Assembly (NCBI RefSeq): GCF_030867145.1
Contig: NC_134443.1
Location: 1,488,001 to 1,552,000, forward strand
Direction: 5' to 3'
Origin: Opisthocomus hoazin
Taxonomy: Eukaryota > Chordata > Aves > Opisthocomiformes > Opisthocomidae
DNA length: 64,000 bases
The notes beneath the pieces were generated by a model. It was not told the origin of the DNA. It did no database searches and saw only the letters and a list, made by a program, of their open reading frames with translations. How positions within the stretch are numbered: position 1 is the stretch's first letter; each line of letters starts with the position of its first letter. This document shows positions 26,001 to 36,840 of this stretch, in pieces. The position numbers were made by a program, and so were the translations under genes.

Positions 26001-28087
26001 TGGTGGACGTGATCCAGTCCCAGGCAGGAGATTCTCTCCCGGAGATCCTGTGGACCCTGGCCTCGGAGCATGAGGTGGGATGAGCTAAAAAACTTCTTTG
26101 GGGAACGGCGAACAAGCCCTCAGCAGAAAGCTGCCCTGCTCCTCTCGCAGGCTTGGCCACTGCTCTTACACTCCAGCAGTGGCTGGGCTCCGTTCTTCAG
26201 AGAACGGTCGTGTTTTGGGCCAGAAGAAACCGGTGTCAAAGTGTGTGTGTGTGAGGAGAGTTTGGTTGCTCCATCTCCTGATGTCCCGTTCCAGCCATGC
26301 ACCAGGCTCACCCCCTTCTCGTCCCCAGGAAGCCTCCCATGACCACCTCATGCACCGGCGAGCGCTGCGGGACGCCCAGACCCCGGCCAAGCTGAAACGC
26401 AACCGCTCCCTGGCTGCCAACAGCCAGCTGTCCATGGAGGAGAAGAAGCGCAAGATCATCCGCAACCTGCGGCGCTTGGAGAGCCTGGGGCTCGTGGACT
26501 CTGCCCATCAGTACCAGGAGCTCGTCAACGAGCTGGCCAAGGTGTGCTGGGGAAACAGAGTTGGGGAGGTCACCTCTAAACCCACCTGAGATCCCTCTCT
26601 GGTGCTTCAGTGGAGCTCAGAACTGGTTATGTTGGCTTTCTTGTATGGCTTGGTTTCCTCCAGGACATCCGCAACCAGAGGCGTTACCGGCAGCACCGCA
26701 AAGGGGAGCTCCTGAAGCTCCGACAGACCCTGCAGGGCCTCAACGCCAAGACCTTGTTTTACGAGGAGCAGATTGATTATTACAACCAGTACATCAAGAC
26801 CTGCCTCGACAACCTGGCAGCCAGCAACAAGTATGTTTCCTTACAAAAATGGAATAATTAAAAAAAAATACATATATATTTCATTGCTGCCTGGATGTTG
26901 CGAGTCCTGGAGCTGCTGGGGGTCTGAGGGGTTGCGCGTGGCTGGAGACCAGCTCCGAGCGTGTGGTTGCTTCTCTTCAAGGGTCAGCGGGAAGAACAAG
27001 AAGCTGCAGTCGCTGCACTACACGGCGGCCCGGCTGTTGGAGAAGGGCGTGCTGCTGGAGATCGAGGACTTGCCGCTCAGCCAGTACGTAGCCCCTGGTC
27101 CACGGGTTGAGCTGCTGAAGCACAAAGCTTGGGTGGGTTCAGGAGTCGTATCAAGGAGTAACGCGTTTGAACTGAGGAAGGGTGGGTTTAGGCTGCCTAC
27201 AAGGAAGAAATCTTTCATGGGGGCGGTGAAACACTGGAGTGGGTTGCCCATGGTAGTGGAGTCCCCAGCCACAGAAGCCATCAAGGTCAAGTTGGATGTG
27301 GCTCTGAGCAACCTGATTGAGCTACAGATGTCCCCGGTTACTGCAGATAGACTAGATGACCTCTAAAGGTCCCTTCCAACCCAAAGCATCCTATGATGAT
27401 TCTGTGAAAATAGCCCGGGAGGAGGGGGCACGTGGCCCCACCATTGTGTCCCCTCCAAGGATGGGGTGAGTTGTTTCGGGTGTTACTGGGAGTGTCGGGA
27501 TTTGGAGGCGGGTTTTGGGCTGTGGGTCTGGCCTGGTGTGTGCCAAGGGGGTGACCCGCTCCTCGGTTGTGTCAAAGCCCCGAAGCTCCTTTTGGTCACC
27601 AGCAGCTCCTTCCCTTCAGGTTCAGGAACGTGATTTTTGACATCGTCCCCTGCGAGGAATCGGGCAGGTTTCAGGTGAAAGCCAAGTTCATGGGGGTCGA
27701 CATGGAGCGGTTCCAGCTGCACTACCAGGTGGGGAACCCGTCCTGGGGCTGCCGGGGCAGTGGGGGGGTTGCAGGGGGGCCTGGTGTCCCCATACCCACC
27801 TGGTTTGGGGGGGACTGGGAGCCCGTGGGCAGCCCCGCCAGCCTCGCCGTGCATCATCCTGATGCAAACCCAGCTCTGTGCTGGGTCCCCTCTCCCCTGG
27901 GTGCTGGGGGTGGAAGACCCCCGCCCCCCTCCCCTGGCTGGACCCTCGGTGGTGACGGTCACCTCTCCCGCAGGACCTCCTGCAGCTGCAATACGAGGGC
28001 GTAGCCGTCATGAAGATGTTCGACAAGGCCAAAGTCAACGTCAACCTGCTCATTTTCCTTCTCAATAAGAAGTTCTTCAAGAAGTAA
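10929..28087 (+). CDS. IQGAP3: IQ motif-containing GTPase-activating protein 3
   Basis: Complete gene: 38 coding exons (listed in the five domain entries) give 4911 bases, 1636 residues plus TAA at 28085-28087; human has 1631. Every junction is GT-AG and keeps phase. IQGAP3 is a cytoplasmic and cortical scaffold that binds calmodulin, actin and Rac/Cdc42/Ras without stimulating GTP hydrolysis, and is linked to proliferation. Domain order is calponin homology, IQGAP internal repeats, WW-like segment, four IQ motifs, coiled linker, RasGAP-related domain, RasGAP C-terminal domain. Motifs close to human include [26 protein letters not shown] and the C-terminal [12 protein letters not shown]. The start codon is in exon 1 (10929-10950, 22 bases), which gives MEGAGPRYER after splicing and aligns with the human Y-E-R junction. 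CR1 or minisatellite sequence sits in seven introns. Confidence 0.97.
10990..12170. repeat. G-rich minisatellite in IQGAP3 intron 1
   Basis: Intron 1 (10951-12319) is mostly imperfect tandem units of about 45-65 bases built from GGGGGACAGGCAGTGGGGTGGGGTGC. The transcript strand is very G-rich with many runs of three or more G, a strong candidate for G-quadruplex RNA or DNA close to the transcription start. Confidence 0.88.
14094..14215. repeat. Short tandem repeat in IQGAP3 intron 7
   Basis: About five near-identical head-to-tail units of TTGACGCTTTGGGGGGGTGG, decaying at the 3' end, just before a CR1 fragment. Confidence 0.88.
14260..14497 (+). mobile_element. CR1 LINE 3' fragment in IQGAP3 intron 7
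   Basis: Typical CR1 3' end of the subfamily with GGTTCAGATTGGATACTGGG, then CCCATCCCTGGAGGGGTTCA, then GGTTGGACTTGATCTTCGAG and a terminal AATGATTCTGTGAG. Same subfamily as the copies at 24.2, 39.9 and 60.6 kb. Confidence 0.92.
14568..18654 (+). other. IQGAP3: IQGAP3 exons 8-17: IQGAP internal repeat region
   Basis: Exons 14568-14746, 15052-15130, 15449-15612, 15780-15867, 16007-16170, 17377-17537, 17736-17860, 18013-18176, 18317-18407 and 18487-18654 encode about residues 202-662. Successive diverged repeats are visible: [11 protein letters not shown]...[24 protein letters not shown]...[51 protein letters not shown] and [19 protein letters not shown]. The exon 15 donor is a weak GTTGGG. 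The spacing of one repeat per one or two exons suggests ancient exon duplication. Confidence 0.92.
16318..17365 (-). mobile_element. CR1 LINE with partial reverse-transcriptase region, antisense in IQGAP3 intron 12
   Basis: About 1.05 kb of CR1 on the minus strand, covering the end of ORF2 and the 3' region. The reverse-transcriptase block [20 protein letters not shown] and the following FADGTKLGG are readable. The catalytic FADD motif is FADG here, so the copy is dead. The fragment ends about 12 bases before exon 13 and supplies most of that exon's splice-acceptor tract. Confidence 0.94.
18770..19598 (+). mobile_element. CR1 LINE 3' fragment in IQGAP3 intron 17
   Basis: About 0.83 kb of CR1 in sense orientation, starting in the end of ORF2 (reads [15 protein letters not shown]) and finishing in the CR1 terminal repeat ATTCTGTGATTCTGT. 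Exon 18 begins only about 11 bases further on, so the CR1 3' end lies inside the splice-acceptor region. Confidence 0.94.
19610..21537 (+). other. IQGAP3: IQGAP3 exons 18-22: WW-like segment and four IQ motifs
   Basis: Exons 19610-19752, 19837-20007, 20515-20598, 20834-20905 and 21468-21537 encode about residues 663-842. Exon 18 reads [16 protein letters not shown], the degenerate WW-like segment. IQ motifs follow: [46 protein letters not shown] and [15 protein letters not shown]. These bind calmodulin or myosin light chains in the family. Exons 20 and 21 (28 and 24 codons) each carry one motif unit and are symmetric phase-0, so skipping either would keep the frame and shorten the IQ array. 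Confidence 0.93.
20225..20460 (+). mobile_element. CR1 LINE 3' fragment in IQGAP3 intron 19
   Basis: Diverged CR1 3' end containing AAATTCTTCACCATGAGGGT, GCCCAGAGAAGCTGTGGCTG and CTTCCAACCCAAACTGTTCTATG. A different CR1 subfamily from the copies with CCCTGGAGGGGTTCA. Confidence 0.85.
21936..25513 (+). other. IQGAP3: IQGAP3 exons 23-31: coiled linker and RasGAP-related domain
   Basis: Exons 21936-22144, 22406-22558, 22673-22836, 23002-23226, 23312-23452, 23968-24052, 24639-24871, 24961-25093 and 25411-25513 encode about residues 843-1325. Exons 23-24 form a charged helical linker ([34 protein letters not shown]). The GAP-related domain spans exons 25-31, with [71 protein letters not shown] and [11 protein letters not shown]. 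In the family this fold binds Rac1/Cdc42-GTP but has no GAP activity, because the arginine finger is replaced. Confidence 0.94.
24163..24440 (+). mobile_element. CR1 LINE 3' fragment in IQGAP3 intron 28
   Basis: CR1 3' end with an intact tail: GTTGGACTTGATGATCTTCA, then TTTTCCAACCCTAATGATTC, then a short ATTCTATGATTCTACAATTC array at the end. Confidence 0.93.
25671..28087 (+). other. IQGAP3: IQGAP3 exons 32-38: RasGAP C-terminal domain
   Basis: Exons 25671-25815, 25987-26074, 26329-26541, 26664-26830, 26982-27083, 27620-27728 and 27974-28087 encode about residues 1326-1636. Landmarks are [83 protein letters not shown] and [12 protein letters not shown], ending [12 protein letters not shown]. 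In IQGAP proteins this region binds E-cadherin, beta-catenin and CLIP-170. Confidence 0.94.
27100..27410 (+). mobile_element. Diverged CR1 LINE 3' fragment in IQGAP3 intron 36
   Basis: An older CR1-type 3' end: TCATGGGGGCGGTGAAACAC, CTCTAAAGGTCCCTTCCAAC and a terminal TCCTATGATGATTCTGTGA. More diverged than the other copies. Confidence 0.75.
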
Positions 28088-28530
28088 CTGGGGGGGGGGG
28101 GAGGGGCTGGGTGGGGAGGGCTCCGGGCAGCGGGGGGTGATGGAAACCTGCCAAAGACAAACCTGGGGCTCGCGGCTCCCGGGGCAGCACGGCCCCGGGG
28201 CGGGGAGAGCGGCTGCTTGCAACGAAGCTTCCCCGCCCCGACGCAACGCGCTTGAGCATCCGCAGCCGACGGCGCCCGGCCGGGGACAGCCGAGGGCTCG
28301 GAGCCCGGCACCAGCCCCGGGCAGCTCGATCCGGGTCCCCGACCCTTCCCGCACTCCGGATGCGGCTGCTGCAGCTTTCGCAGCGCGCGCGGCGTTTTTA
28401 AAATAATTAGGTTTTGTGGGTATTTTGGCTGTTTAGTTCCTGCGTCCGAACAGCCGGCTGCTCAAGGACACTATGGATTTCTGCACACTACACGTGTTTT
28501 TAGTAATGAAATAAAGGTATTTTAATATAT
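28088..28530 (+). other. IQGAP3: IQGAP3 3' UTR with proximal poly(A) signal
   Basis: The region after the TAA stop carries AATAAA at 28510-28515, followed by AT-rich sequence. The probable short 3' UTR is about 430-450 bases. Confidence 0.65.
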
Positions 28531-29316
28531 GTATATTTTTTCTTCCTCCCACTAAAGATGGGGAAATGTTAGAATTAGACTTTATATAGGAGTAGCGAGA
28601 GAGGGAGAACAGAGGCAGCAACTGCTTGTGAAGACACCCATGGGCTGGTGTCCAGTAAATCAAGGCGTAAGAGGAGAATTTTGTTTTTTAAAAATGAATT
28701 TCCCTGCCACTGCTGTCCTGGGGATGCTTTGGGGGAGCAGAGCAGCGACCGCTCCTCTCCTCTGGCCCATGTCGATGCCTGGCAGCGGTGTGGAGCAAGC
28801 CCAAGCCCCTGGGCCAGCCAGGACAGTGGCTGCTCTGTCCCCTCTTGATTTGCTCTGGTGCTTAATTAGTGTTAATGTGGCGTAACGACCGCGTTTGGCC
28901 ATGGCTGCTTTTAAAGCACTTTCTCCTCCATCTAAAACCCCTTCCACGTGACGGGAACGGAGCTGGTAACAGTCCCAAGCCTCCTCCCAGCCCTGTCTCC
29001 TTCGGCACAGGAGCTGCAGGTCTCAAACCCGCTCTGCAAAGGACCTTTTTTTTTTGGGGGGGGGACCTGGGTGGGAGTCTCCATCGCTGCTCCCGTCACT
29101 GCCTCAGCACCCTGAGGCGGCTCAGCGGTACCCTGATAGATCAGCGGCTGGGGAAAGCGTCGGTCTGTCTTGTCTTTGGAAAGTGATGTTTGTGTGTTCG
29201 AGGTTTTTATGTATTTTTTTCTTTCCTTTCTGTCATGTAAAAGCCGCAAACAGCGCTTATTCCTCCGTTACGTGTGTGCTGCACCCCAGCTGCGCTGCCC
29301 TTGCTCATTTATAATC

Positions 29317-29322
29317 AATAAA
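29317..29322 (+). terminator. Possible distal IQGAP3 poly(A) signal
   Basis: AATAAA in TTATAATCAATAAATACTCA, about 1.23 kb beyond the stop codon. It could end a longer 3' UTR or be coincidental in this AT-rich patch. Confidence 0.4.
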
Positions 29323-30769
29323 TACTCATCAGAAGCTCCAGCACGGCTCTGGGTGATCATTTCTCCTCCAAGCAGCTCCGTGGCCCCCCCCCTCCCTCTC
29401 CTCTCGCTCACCGGGTGCTTCCAGGGCTCCGGCGTTTCAGGGCACCCCGTCTCCGGAGCAAGGTGCCCCCTCGGCTTACGGCGAGGGGAGTCGGCGCCGC
29501 GTTAGCCGGGATCCGGCTGCCTGGAAGCAGCGCTGAGTCAGACGCTGAGGCATCGCCTCGGCTCTTGCACGGGGAATTTAGGCCACTTTCAGACACTTAA
29601 TTCTTAAATAAAAACTATGATTACATCTCATAAAGGCTGTGATTATATCTCTGAAGCAAGGAATCGGGATCGAGCTGCAGCACTCTTCCAGTTTTAAAAA
29701 TAGGACTGGGCTGCGGTTAACCTGTCTGGTGCCGCACCAGGGACCCGATCCCTGGGAGCTGCTGGTGTGTTACCCATCGAATTTGGGGTTTTTTTTTGCC
29801 TTCTGATTACCATATTTTTTTTCTCCTTCCTTGCCTTTAGAGGAAGAAGAACCGGTGCTTCTCCGGCTGCGGCTTGGTGGGGTTGGTTCGCCACCAGCCC
29901 CCTCCTAGCGCAGCCGTTGGCTTTGCAGGAGCAGCATTTGACACCCTGGAACCGTTTCTTCGTGGCGTTCTGGGGATGGAGGAGCCTGACGCGAAGGGCT
30001 CTGCACAGCGCTGATAATCCCCAGCTCTTCGTTACACACGTGCTTTGCGTCGGCCGCAGCGCAGGCTGGAGGGGACGCGGTGCTGCAGTGGAAAAGGGGG
30101 GTTTTCGGGTCACGGAAAGCTGTGCGGTGGCCAGCGGCGGCTCGGAAATCGGCTTTGGGCTCTTGCCTCCCGCCCGCGATTTCCGAAGAGGAGAGCGGAG
30201 GGGGAAATTCAGCCCTGGAAATGCTGCTGGAGGCCTTGGGGCCGAGCGATTTCCCAAGGCAGCTCCACTAGATGTCATTGCAAGCTGGGGGAAAGCGGCG
30301 TGGCCGTGGCTGGTGGCAGCCCAGACACCGGCCGCGGGTGCTGTGCGATGCGGTGCTGCTCGATGTGGGTGCTCCCAGCACCCCGCGGCATGGCCGGCAC
30401 CGGCAGCCTCCCGCCGCGGGGTCCTGGACATCACCGTGCTGCGGAGACGGGCGGTGCAGCCCTGGATGGAGGGACGTATCGGTGACACCGATCCCAGGGT
30501 GTGGAGTCCAAATTTGGGACAAAGCGAGACTGAAGAGCGTGGGTGAAGGGGACTCATCCTCGTACGCGTGGCCCTTGGCCTCTGCTCTGCCCTGCGAGCC
30601 TTGTCCCGGGGCACTGGGCTTACTGGGGGCTGTGCGGTGCTTGCCCAGGCTTGGACAGCCAGCTGGGAAGGGGACAGGGAGGAAAGTCAGGTCCTGCCCC
30701 AGCCGGATGGGGAGAAAGGGAGAGATCTGGGCTCCCCCAAGGCTCAGACTTCACCCAGTCTGGCTCCAG

Positions 30770-30920
30770 CGGGTCCGGTGCAACGCCCTGCACCCATGCA
30801 CCATCCAGCATCTTCCACCCGTGCACCATCCAGTACCTTGCACCCGTGCATCACCCAGTGCCTTGCACCCATGCATCACCCAGTGCCTTGCACCCATGCA
30901 CCGTCCAGCGCCCGGGGCCA
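30770..30920. repeat. Short minisatellite, ~27-30 bp units
   Basis: About five imperfect units of CCTTGCACCCATGCATCACCCAGTG in tandem. Confidence 0.8.
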
Positions 30921-33900
30921 CGTGCCCTCCCTGCATCGTGCCCACGCTCAGTCCCCTCTCTGACCTCCCAGGTCTGCACCCCTGCACCCAGCCATGACCC
31001 GGTGTCCCCGGCTCCGCAGAGGAGCCGGCGGCTGGGCCACGCGACGCCCGAGGGTGCTGGCGAAGGCGCCGCCGTCCCCTGTTGCCACGCAGCCCCTTAG
31101 CAACAACCGGCCCCGCTTCCTCCAGCCCTGCTCCATCTTCCTCGTTACTTCTTGCCATAATTACCTCCAGGAGCATCCAAGAGCTGCCAGAGGGGTGAGC
31201 TTTTTTGACAAAAAAGAGGAAAAAAGGGCGTGAGAGGGGCTTAGCAGAAGTCTGCATGTAAGTATACGCATGTGTGTGTGTGTGTGTGCATGCATAGAGG
31301 GAGAGAAAAATGGTGTGGGGCATGGGATGTGCATGAAGTATTTAAAATCTAACCAGGCTGGCTTACAGGGCATCAGAGACAACCCCTGCAGCCCGTGTCA
31401 CTCGGCATTTGCAGGAGTTAAGGAGATTGGAGGCAGCTGCCAAGCGTAATCCGCAGGGATCGGTGCCACCAGACCCACCCTGGGGCTGCTGCCCCGCTCC
31501 GGGGTGGGAGAGGGGCTGGGGTTGCCCACGTTTGGGGAGGGAGAGGTGAGGTGGGGTGCAGGGGGGGTCATGGCTGGGGGCTTGCTGTCCTGGGAGCATC
31601 CTCTCCCTGCTCCAGTCCGCTCGCAGGAGCCCACCAACCCGATCAGGGTGTAAAGTTGTCAAACTGGGCTCGGAAAGCTGCTGCTGAGGGTCCCGATCCG
31701 GGCTGCCTGGCCCAGTGGAGCGGGTGCTGAGGGTGCTCGGTGCTGGGCGGGCTGGCTCGAAGGCAGCGCTCCCAGAGAGCCGCTCTCCCCCGGCGTCACG
31801 TGCCGCAGCGATGCTAATCCCGTTTTGAAAGCCCGCGCCCCACGCTGCGCCCACTGATCCCTTTGGCTGCCGCGGCTGCGGGGCTCGGGCTGCAGCGCTG
31901 CCTCGGCGAGCCCTGGGGTGTCCGCGCAGCCGGGGTCCCTCCGCGGGCGCACCCGGCCACGTCCGCGTCCTCTGCCTGCTCCTGCTCCAGCCCGGAGGAT
32001 GCTCACGCGCTCCCTGCCCCGCGCAAAAGGGTGCTGAGTCCCGGATCCCCCCCCAAACCACGCTTGGGTAGAGGCTGATGTGAAAACCGGCTGGGCTGGG
32101 CCGTACCGGCTGCACCCCAACCCCGAGGTCAGGACACCCCAACATCCTGGGAAAGCACCGCGGCTGCCCAGGAAGAGGGATTCACCTTACTCGGCCAACC
32201 TGGCTTCGGCGCAGCCTCGATTCTTCGGCGCACCGGGACCTCGATTCTTCGGTGCACCGGGACCTCGCCCGCGGCACCCAGGAGGTAGGTGAGCAGCTGG
32301 AGCCCGTCTCGGACTCGGGGTTCGGCACGGCTTTGCCGGGCTCCTCCCCAGAAGCGGCCGCTTTGCCGGGAGCTCGGCGCCGCGGCTCCTGCCGGGACGG
32401 CGCAGGCTTCGTGTGCTTCGGAAGAATATTGTCGTTCCTCTGCTGAGGGTAGCAGCTTCCTCGTGGGAGAGGGGGGAAAAAGCACAAACCCAACTGGGGA
32501 GAAAATAAGAGGGGAATGTTTGCCGACTGTCTGCTGCGTGCTGGGGCTGTTTGTTGTGTTTCTGCCGTTGCTTTGGCAACCCCGGGGAAGACATGCCAGG
32601 CTGGAGCGTCGCGGGTACCAGCGCTCGGCGGCGAGGAGCCGGGGCTCGGCTCGGACGATGCTACCGGCCCCGTAGCAGCCCCTGGTAGGGATCGGGGGGA
32701 TTTGGGGCAGGGGGATTGCTGGGGTCACGTCTGCACCCTGGTGAGCCTGGGACGGGCGTTTGCTTTGCACCCCTGGGCCATGGCGTCCTCCGAGAGGGAC
32801 CCAGCCCCAAGATGAGCAAAGAAGGAGCGGCTTAAGGGTCTGCTGGGTCGTCCTCGCGCGTGGGGAAGGCGGCCAGCCCGGCTGATCCCTGGGGAGCATC
32901 CGGGCTCGTCCCCCCCGTCTTGCCCAGCAGCAAGCGTGCGAACCAGCCGGACCGTGGGGCGATGTCGGCTGCCGTGCAGGACCCTGCGCTGCTCGCGGGA
33001 GGGGCTGCCGGGGCATCGGGTGGTGCTGGGTGTGGGTGCACCCGCGCCCATCCAGGACAGGAATCATCCCTCTTCATCAGCGCTCAGCTCCTCTTCATCA
33101 GGGCTCCGTCGCTTTCTCCCTGCCGTTGCTCTGTCTCCTCCCCGCGCGGGCAGCGAGGGATGGAGGGGAGCTTGGGGCTGGGGTGACCGGGGGAGAGGGG
33201 CCGCGAGCCGGCTCGGGGAGGACAGCGACGCTCCCAGAGCCCCTCGCTCCGTCCCGCAGCCCCCGGAGCCGGAGCCCCGCGTGCCCCGCGGCATCCCCAG
33301 GGCAGAGCGAGCCGGGGGTGGGCGAAGGCTTTGCCCCTGGGAGCCAGGAACCGCTCTGGGCAGCCGAAGGAGCTCCAGAGACCCGGGTTAACCCTTCGGG
33401 GGCTGCAGCGGGAGCGCTGAGCTCCTCGGGGAGGTGGGCACGGTTCTCCCAGAGCCCGCAGACCCCAGCGCTTTGGGAGCTCTTCCTGCAAAGCCAACAG
33501 TCTGGGGGGGCTCTGTCGCTTCCCATCTCGCTTCGCGCGAGAAGCGTCGGCGTGGAAAGGTTGCAGCCTGTCGCTGGTTAGAAGTGCCAATTTAATTAAA
33601 GGATTTAATTGCCGCATCTCCAAATGGCGCTCGTTTGAACCGAAAGGAGAGGCCTGATGAGGAATCCTGCCCTGAACTGGAAGCTGACTCATCCTCCTCC
33701 CAGTGCCGGGGTCAGCACTGGATTGCAAATAAACACACCAGATTCCCACTGCTCGCTCCTGGGAACGTGCTCCCGGCCCGCGCGGAGGGCAGGGACCCGG
33801 GACGGGGCTGGGTGTCCGCCTGCCTGCCCCGCACCCTCCCACCCGGGGTGCAGGGGAGGCTTTGGTGGCACCCGGAGCCTGGAATAAAAACCCTGGGGGC

Positions 33901-34602
33901 TGGTGGGGTGGGAGACACCGCTTTGAAAAACCCCGAAGCGCAGAGATTCGCTGCCCCGTTCCCTCTTCCCAACGGAGAGAGCGAGCATCGGGCCCCAGCT
34001 CGCTCGCGTCCTTGTTGCAGGTGGGAGCCGGTTCCCGCTCCCTTCGCTCCAGCCCCCGCGGCCCCGTCCCCTCCGCACACGGCTTCCATCACAGCGTCGC
34101 TGGGTGCAGCTCCAGCCCCAGTCTCGGGAGCGAGGAAAACCGAAGTGATACGAGGCTGGAGCTGGGATCCAGCTCCCAGGATGGGAGGGCAGCGATTTCT
34201 GCCCCAAAAAACTCCCCGCGTGGGGCTGAGCAGCAGCGGGAGCCAGCCGTGAGTCACCGGCGCGGCGAGGCAGGAGCGACCTTGTGCCGCTGAGCCGGCG
34301 TGGGCTGGGGACCGCGGCCTCGCCAGCCACCGCAACGGGAAGCTTTTGCTCAGCACCGATGCTCCAGGGGAAAGAATGAGCTCCGGGGCTGAAACCGCCG
34401 GCCGGAGGGGAGCGGAGCAGCAGGCGTGGGGTCAGGGAAGGTCTGGGGTCTGCCCCGGCGCCGAGGGGAGAGCGTGAGGGCTGGCTGGAGCAGGGGTTTG
34501 GGCGATCCCGGCCCCTCTGCCCGGCTGGCTGGGCTCTGTGTGAGCCACCCCGGCACAGGACTCGCTCCCCGTCGATGAAACTCCAGGATAGGGGAAAACA
34601 TA

Positions 34603-35105
34603 AAAATCACAGAAAGTTAGGGGCTGGAAGGGCCCTCTGGGGATCCCCCAGCCCAGCCCCCTGCCCAAGCAGGGTCACCCAGAGCAGGGGGCACAGCACC
34701 GCGGCCAGGGGGGTTGGAATATCTCCAGAGAAGGAGACTCCACAGCCTCCCTGGGCAGCCTGGGCCAGGGCTCCGGCACCCTCAGAGGGGAGAAGTTCTT
34801 CCTCGGGTTCAGCTGGAGCTTCCTCTGCTCCAGTTTGTGCCCGTTGCCCCTTGTCCTGGCGCTGGGCACCACTGGAAAGAGCCTGGCCCCGTCCTCCTGA
34901 CCCCCCCCTGCAGATATTTATGGGCATTTCTGAGGTCCCCTCGCAGCCTTCTCTTCTCCAGGCTGAACAAGCCCAGCTCCCTCAGCCTCTCCTCGTAGCA
35001 GAGATGCTCCAGTCCCCTCCTCATACTCGCAGCCCTGCGCTGGGCTCCCTCCAGTAGCTCCTCGTCTTGAACTGGGGAGCCCAGCACTGGACCCAGCGCT
35101 GCAGA
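34603..35105 (-). mobile_element. CR1 LINE 3' fragment, minus strand
   Basis: Reverse-complement CR1 3' region, beginning CACAGAAAGTTAGGGGCTGG and running to CAGCACTGGACCCAGC. Same subfamily as the intron 2 copy of TTC24. Confidence 0.93.
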
Positions 35106-35840
35106 TGTCTCCCCTCTGCTCTGGTCCTGCTGCCCTGTTCTCAGCCTTGGGATCCTCCCAGGCTGGGGCTCGTGAATGTTTTCCCCCATCAACTTCTTTC
35201 TCTTGAATCAGCGGACGTGACTCACCGGGAGGAAAGCAAGGGCTTGGGCGAGCCGCGCTCCAGCCCGCGGAGGCCACATCGGGTCCCTTTCGGTGCGGGG
35301 CCGACGCAGCCGAACGCCATGGAAGCGGCGTCACCAAGCCCCTTTCCCTGCGAGGAGGCCAAGTCTCGGGCTGCCGCCCGTCCCCTCGCCGTCCCCTCCC
35401 CGCGCCCAGCCCAGTGGGTGCAGCGGGGTGGGAACTGGTTGAGCCTGTGCACCCCGTCCCGGCAGAGAGGGGAGATTCCTCTGGCGCAGGGGGGGTCAGC
35501 CCTTGGGTGGCCATCGCGCCCCGAGGGGACCGGGTGCGGGGGACGCGCGTCGCCCTTCCCCGGGGATCGGCGGAGGGGAGGAGCGGGCGAAAACCCAACC
35601 GTGGGAGCTTCGCGCTTCGCTGCGGGGGAAGGAGATGGGGAAAATCGCTCCGTGGTGGGTTTAGAGCTCCCGGCATGGGGTTAGGGGAGCAGCCGGGCGA
35701 GGGTGCCAAATCCTGGCCGGGTTAAAGAGATGGAGCAGCCGAGGGGTGAGGGAGTCAAGAGAGCCGAGCCACCTGCGGGGAGGGGAAAAAACCTACAGAG
35801 GGAGAAATGCCAGAGCTCCGGAGAGAGGTGTGCAAGGCCT
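35105..35840. other. Intergenic GC-rich unique sequence
   Basis: No coding exon or RNA gene is seen between the CR1 fragment and the 30-bp array. Confidence 0.5.
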
Positions 35841-36840
35841 GGGCTTCGGAGCGATTAGATAAGTGAATCGGGGCCCCGGAGCGATTAGAGAAAGAAATCA
35901 GGTTTTACACCAATTAGGTAAAGTCCCCGAGCGATTAGATACAGCGGTGGCTGCAGAGAGAGGTCTCCCAGCGGTCCTCGGTACAGATAGGGCTGAGAAT
36001 TGATTAAAGGAGCATCGGAGGCTGAGAGCAATTTGATAAGAAAACAAAACAGTGGATCAATTAGCCCGGGAACGAGGAGGAGGCTGGGGGATAAAGAGAA
36101 AAGGGGAGCGGAGCTGGTGAGACCAACCCCTGCGGCTCCTGCCGTGGGGCTGGTAGGAAGGGATGGGATGGGGTGGGATGGGGTGGGATGGGATGGGAGG
36201 AAAATGGTCCCAGCTGGGTTCTCCAAGGGCTGCAGCGACCTGAGGCACTGGGCTGAGTTTAATGGACTATTTCAGCTCGCCGTTAGCACGGGTAAATTCA
36301 CAGCCCGGCCTAAAGATGAGTTTATTGTCGGCTGTGGCTAGCGCGAGCGCCGCGCCACGCGTCGTGGGATGCAGCGAAGCATCTCCAGGCCGCTGCTCCT
36401 CCGACCAAGGGAAGCAGCAAGCTCTTCACTTCAGAAAACTTCTCTTTTTTAGAGCCGGCATTGCTCTGGGCTCACACCATTGCGCACCCAGAGCAGGTTT
36501 ATTCGCTGGAAACGCCGTTATACCAGGCTAACCCAGACCCAGGTCCCATCCCAGATGCTCTGGGAGCTCTCAGATACAGGCGCCAGACGAGCAAGCAATT
36601 AAATAACTCAACAGAGCCTTGAAATAATTAGACCAAGGAACTCCGCTCCGGCAGATGAGTTGAGCAAAGAAATGGGAGTGTTGGAGAGACAGAGATGAGA
36701 AGGGTGATCAGGTCTCGGCACAATTATCTAGAGAAAGTCTGCTCCAGACTGATTAGAGGAAGGGAAAAGAGCTTTCCGGGCAATTAGGTGAGGGAAATCA
36801 ACTCTGGGCAGGGAGAAAATAGACTAGGGAAGAGATTGGG
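35841..36840. repeat. Degenerate 30-bp array with ATTAG core
   Basis: Copies of a unit resembling CAATTAGATAAGGGAAATC, followed by a C/G-rich half, recur on a 30-base lattice. Clear copies start at 35851, 35881 and 35911; at 36001 and 36031 in the same register; and at 36721, 36751 and 36781 further on. The middle (36070-36590) is more diverged and includes a (GGGAT)n run at 36160-36200. ATTA/ATTAG is a homeodomain-type core, so the array is either an old minisatellite or a homotypic site cluster. Confidence 0.75.

Larger units (their letters stand above)
28531..34600. other. Intergenic region downstream of IQGAP3
   Basis: No recognisable coding exon on either strand. It is mixed GC-rich and AT-rich unique sequence with a (TG)n run at 31269-31288, a roughly 30-base repeat of the CACCCATGCACCATCCAG type at 30770-30920, a perfect-length 24-base direct duplication at 32215-32262, and an RFX-like palindrome at 32567-32580. 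A MEF2-consensus TTAAAAATAG lies at 29694-29703. Confidence 0.6.

Noticed and set aside
29767-30546. Plus-strand open frame of about 259 codons after IQGAP3
   Set aside because: No recognisable domain, no conserved start context and no splice signals; similar-sized frames occur throughout this GC-rich region.
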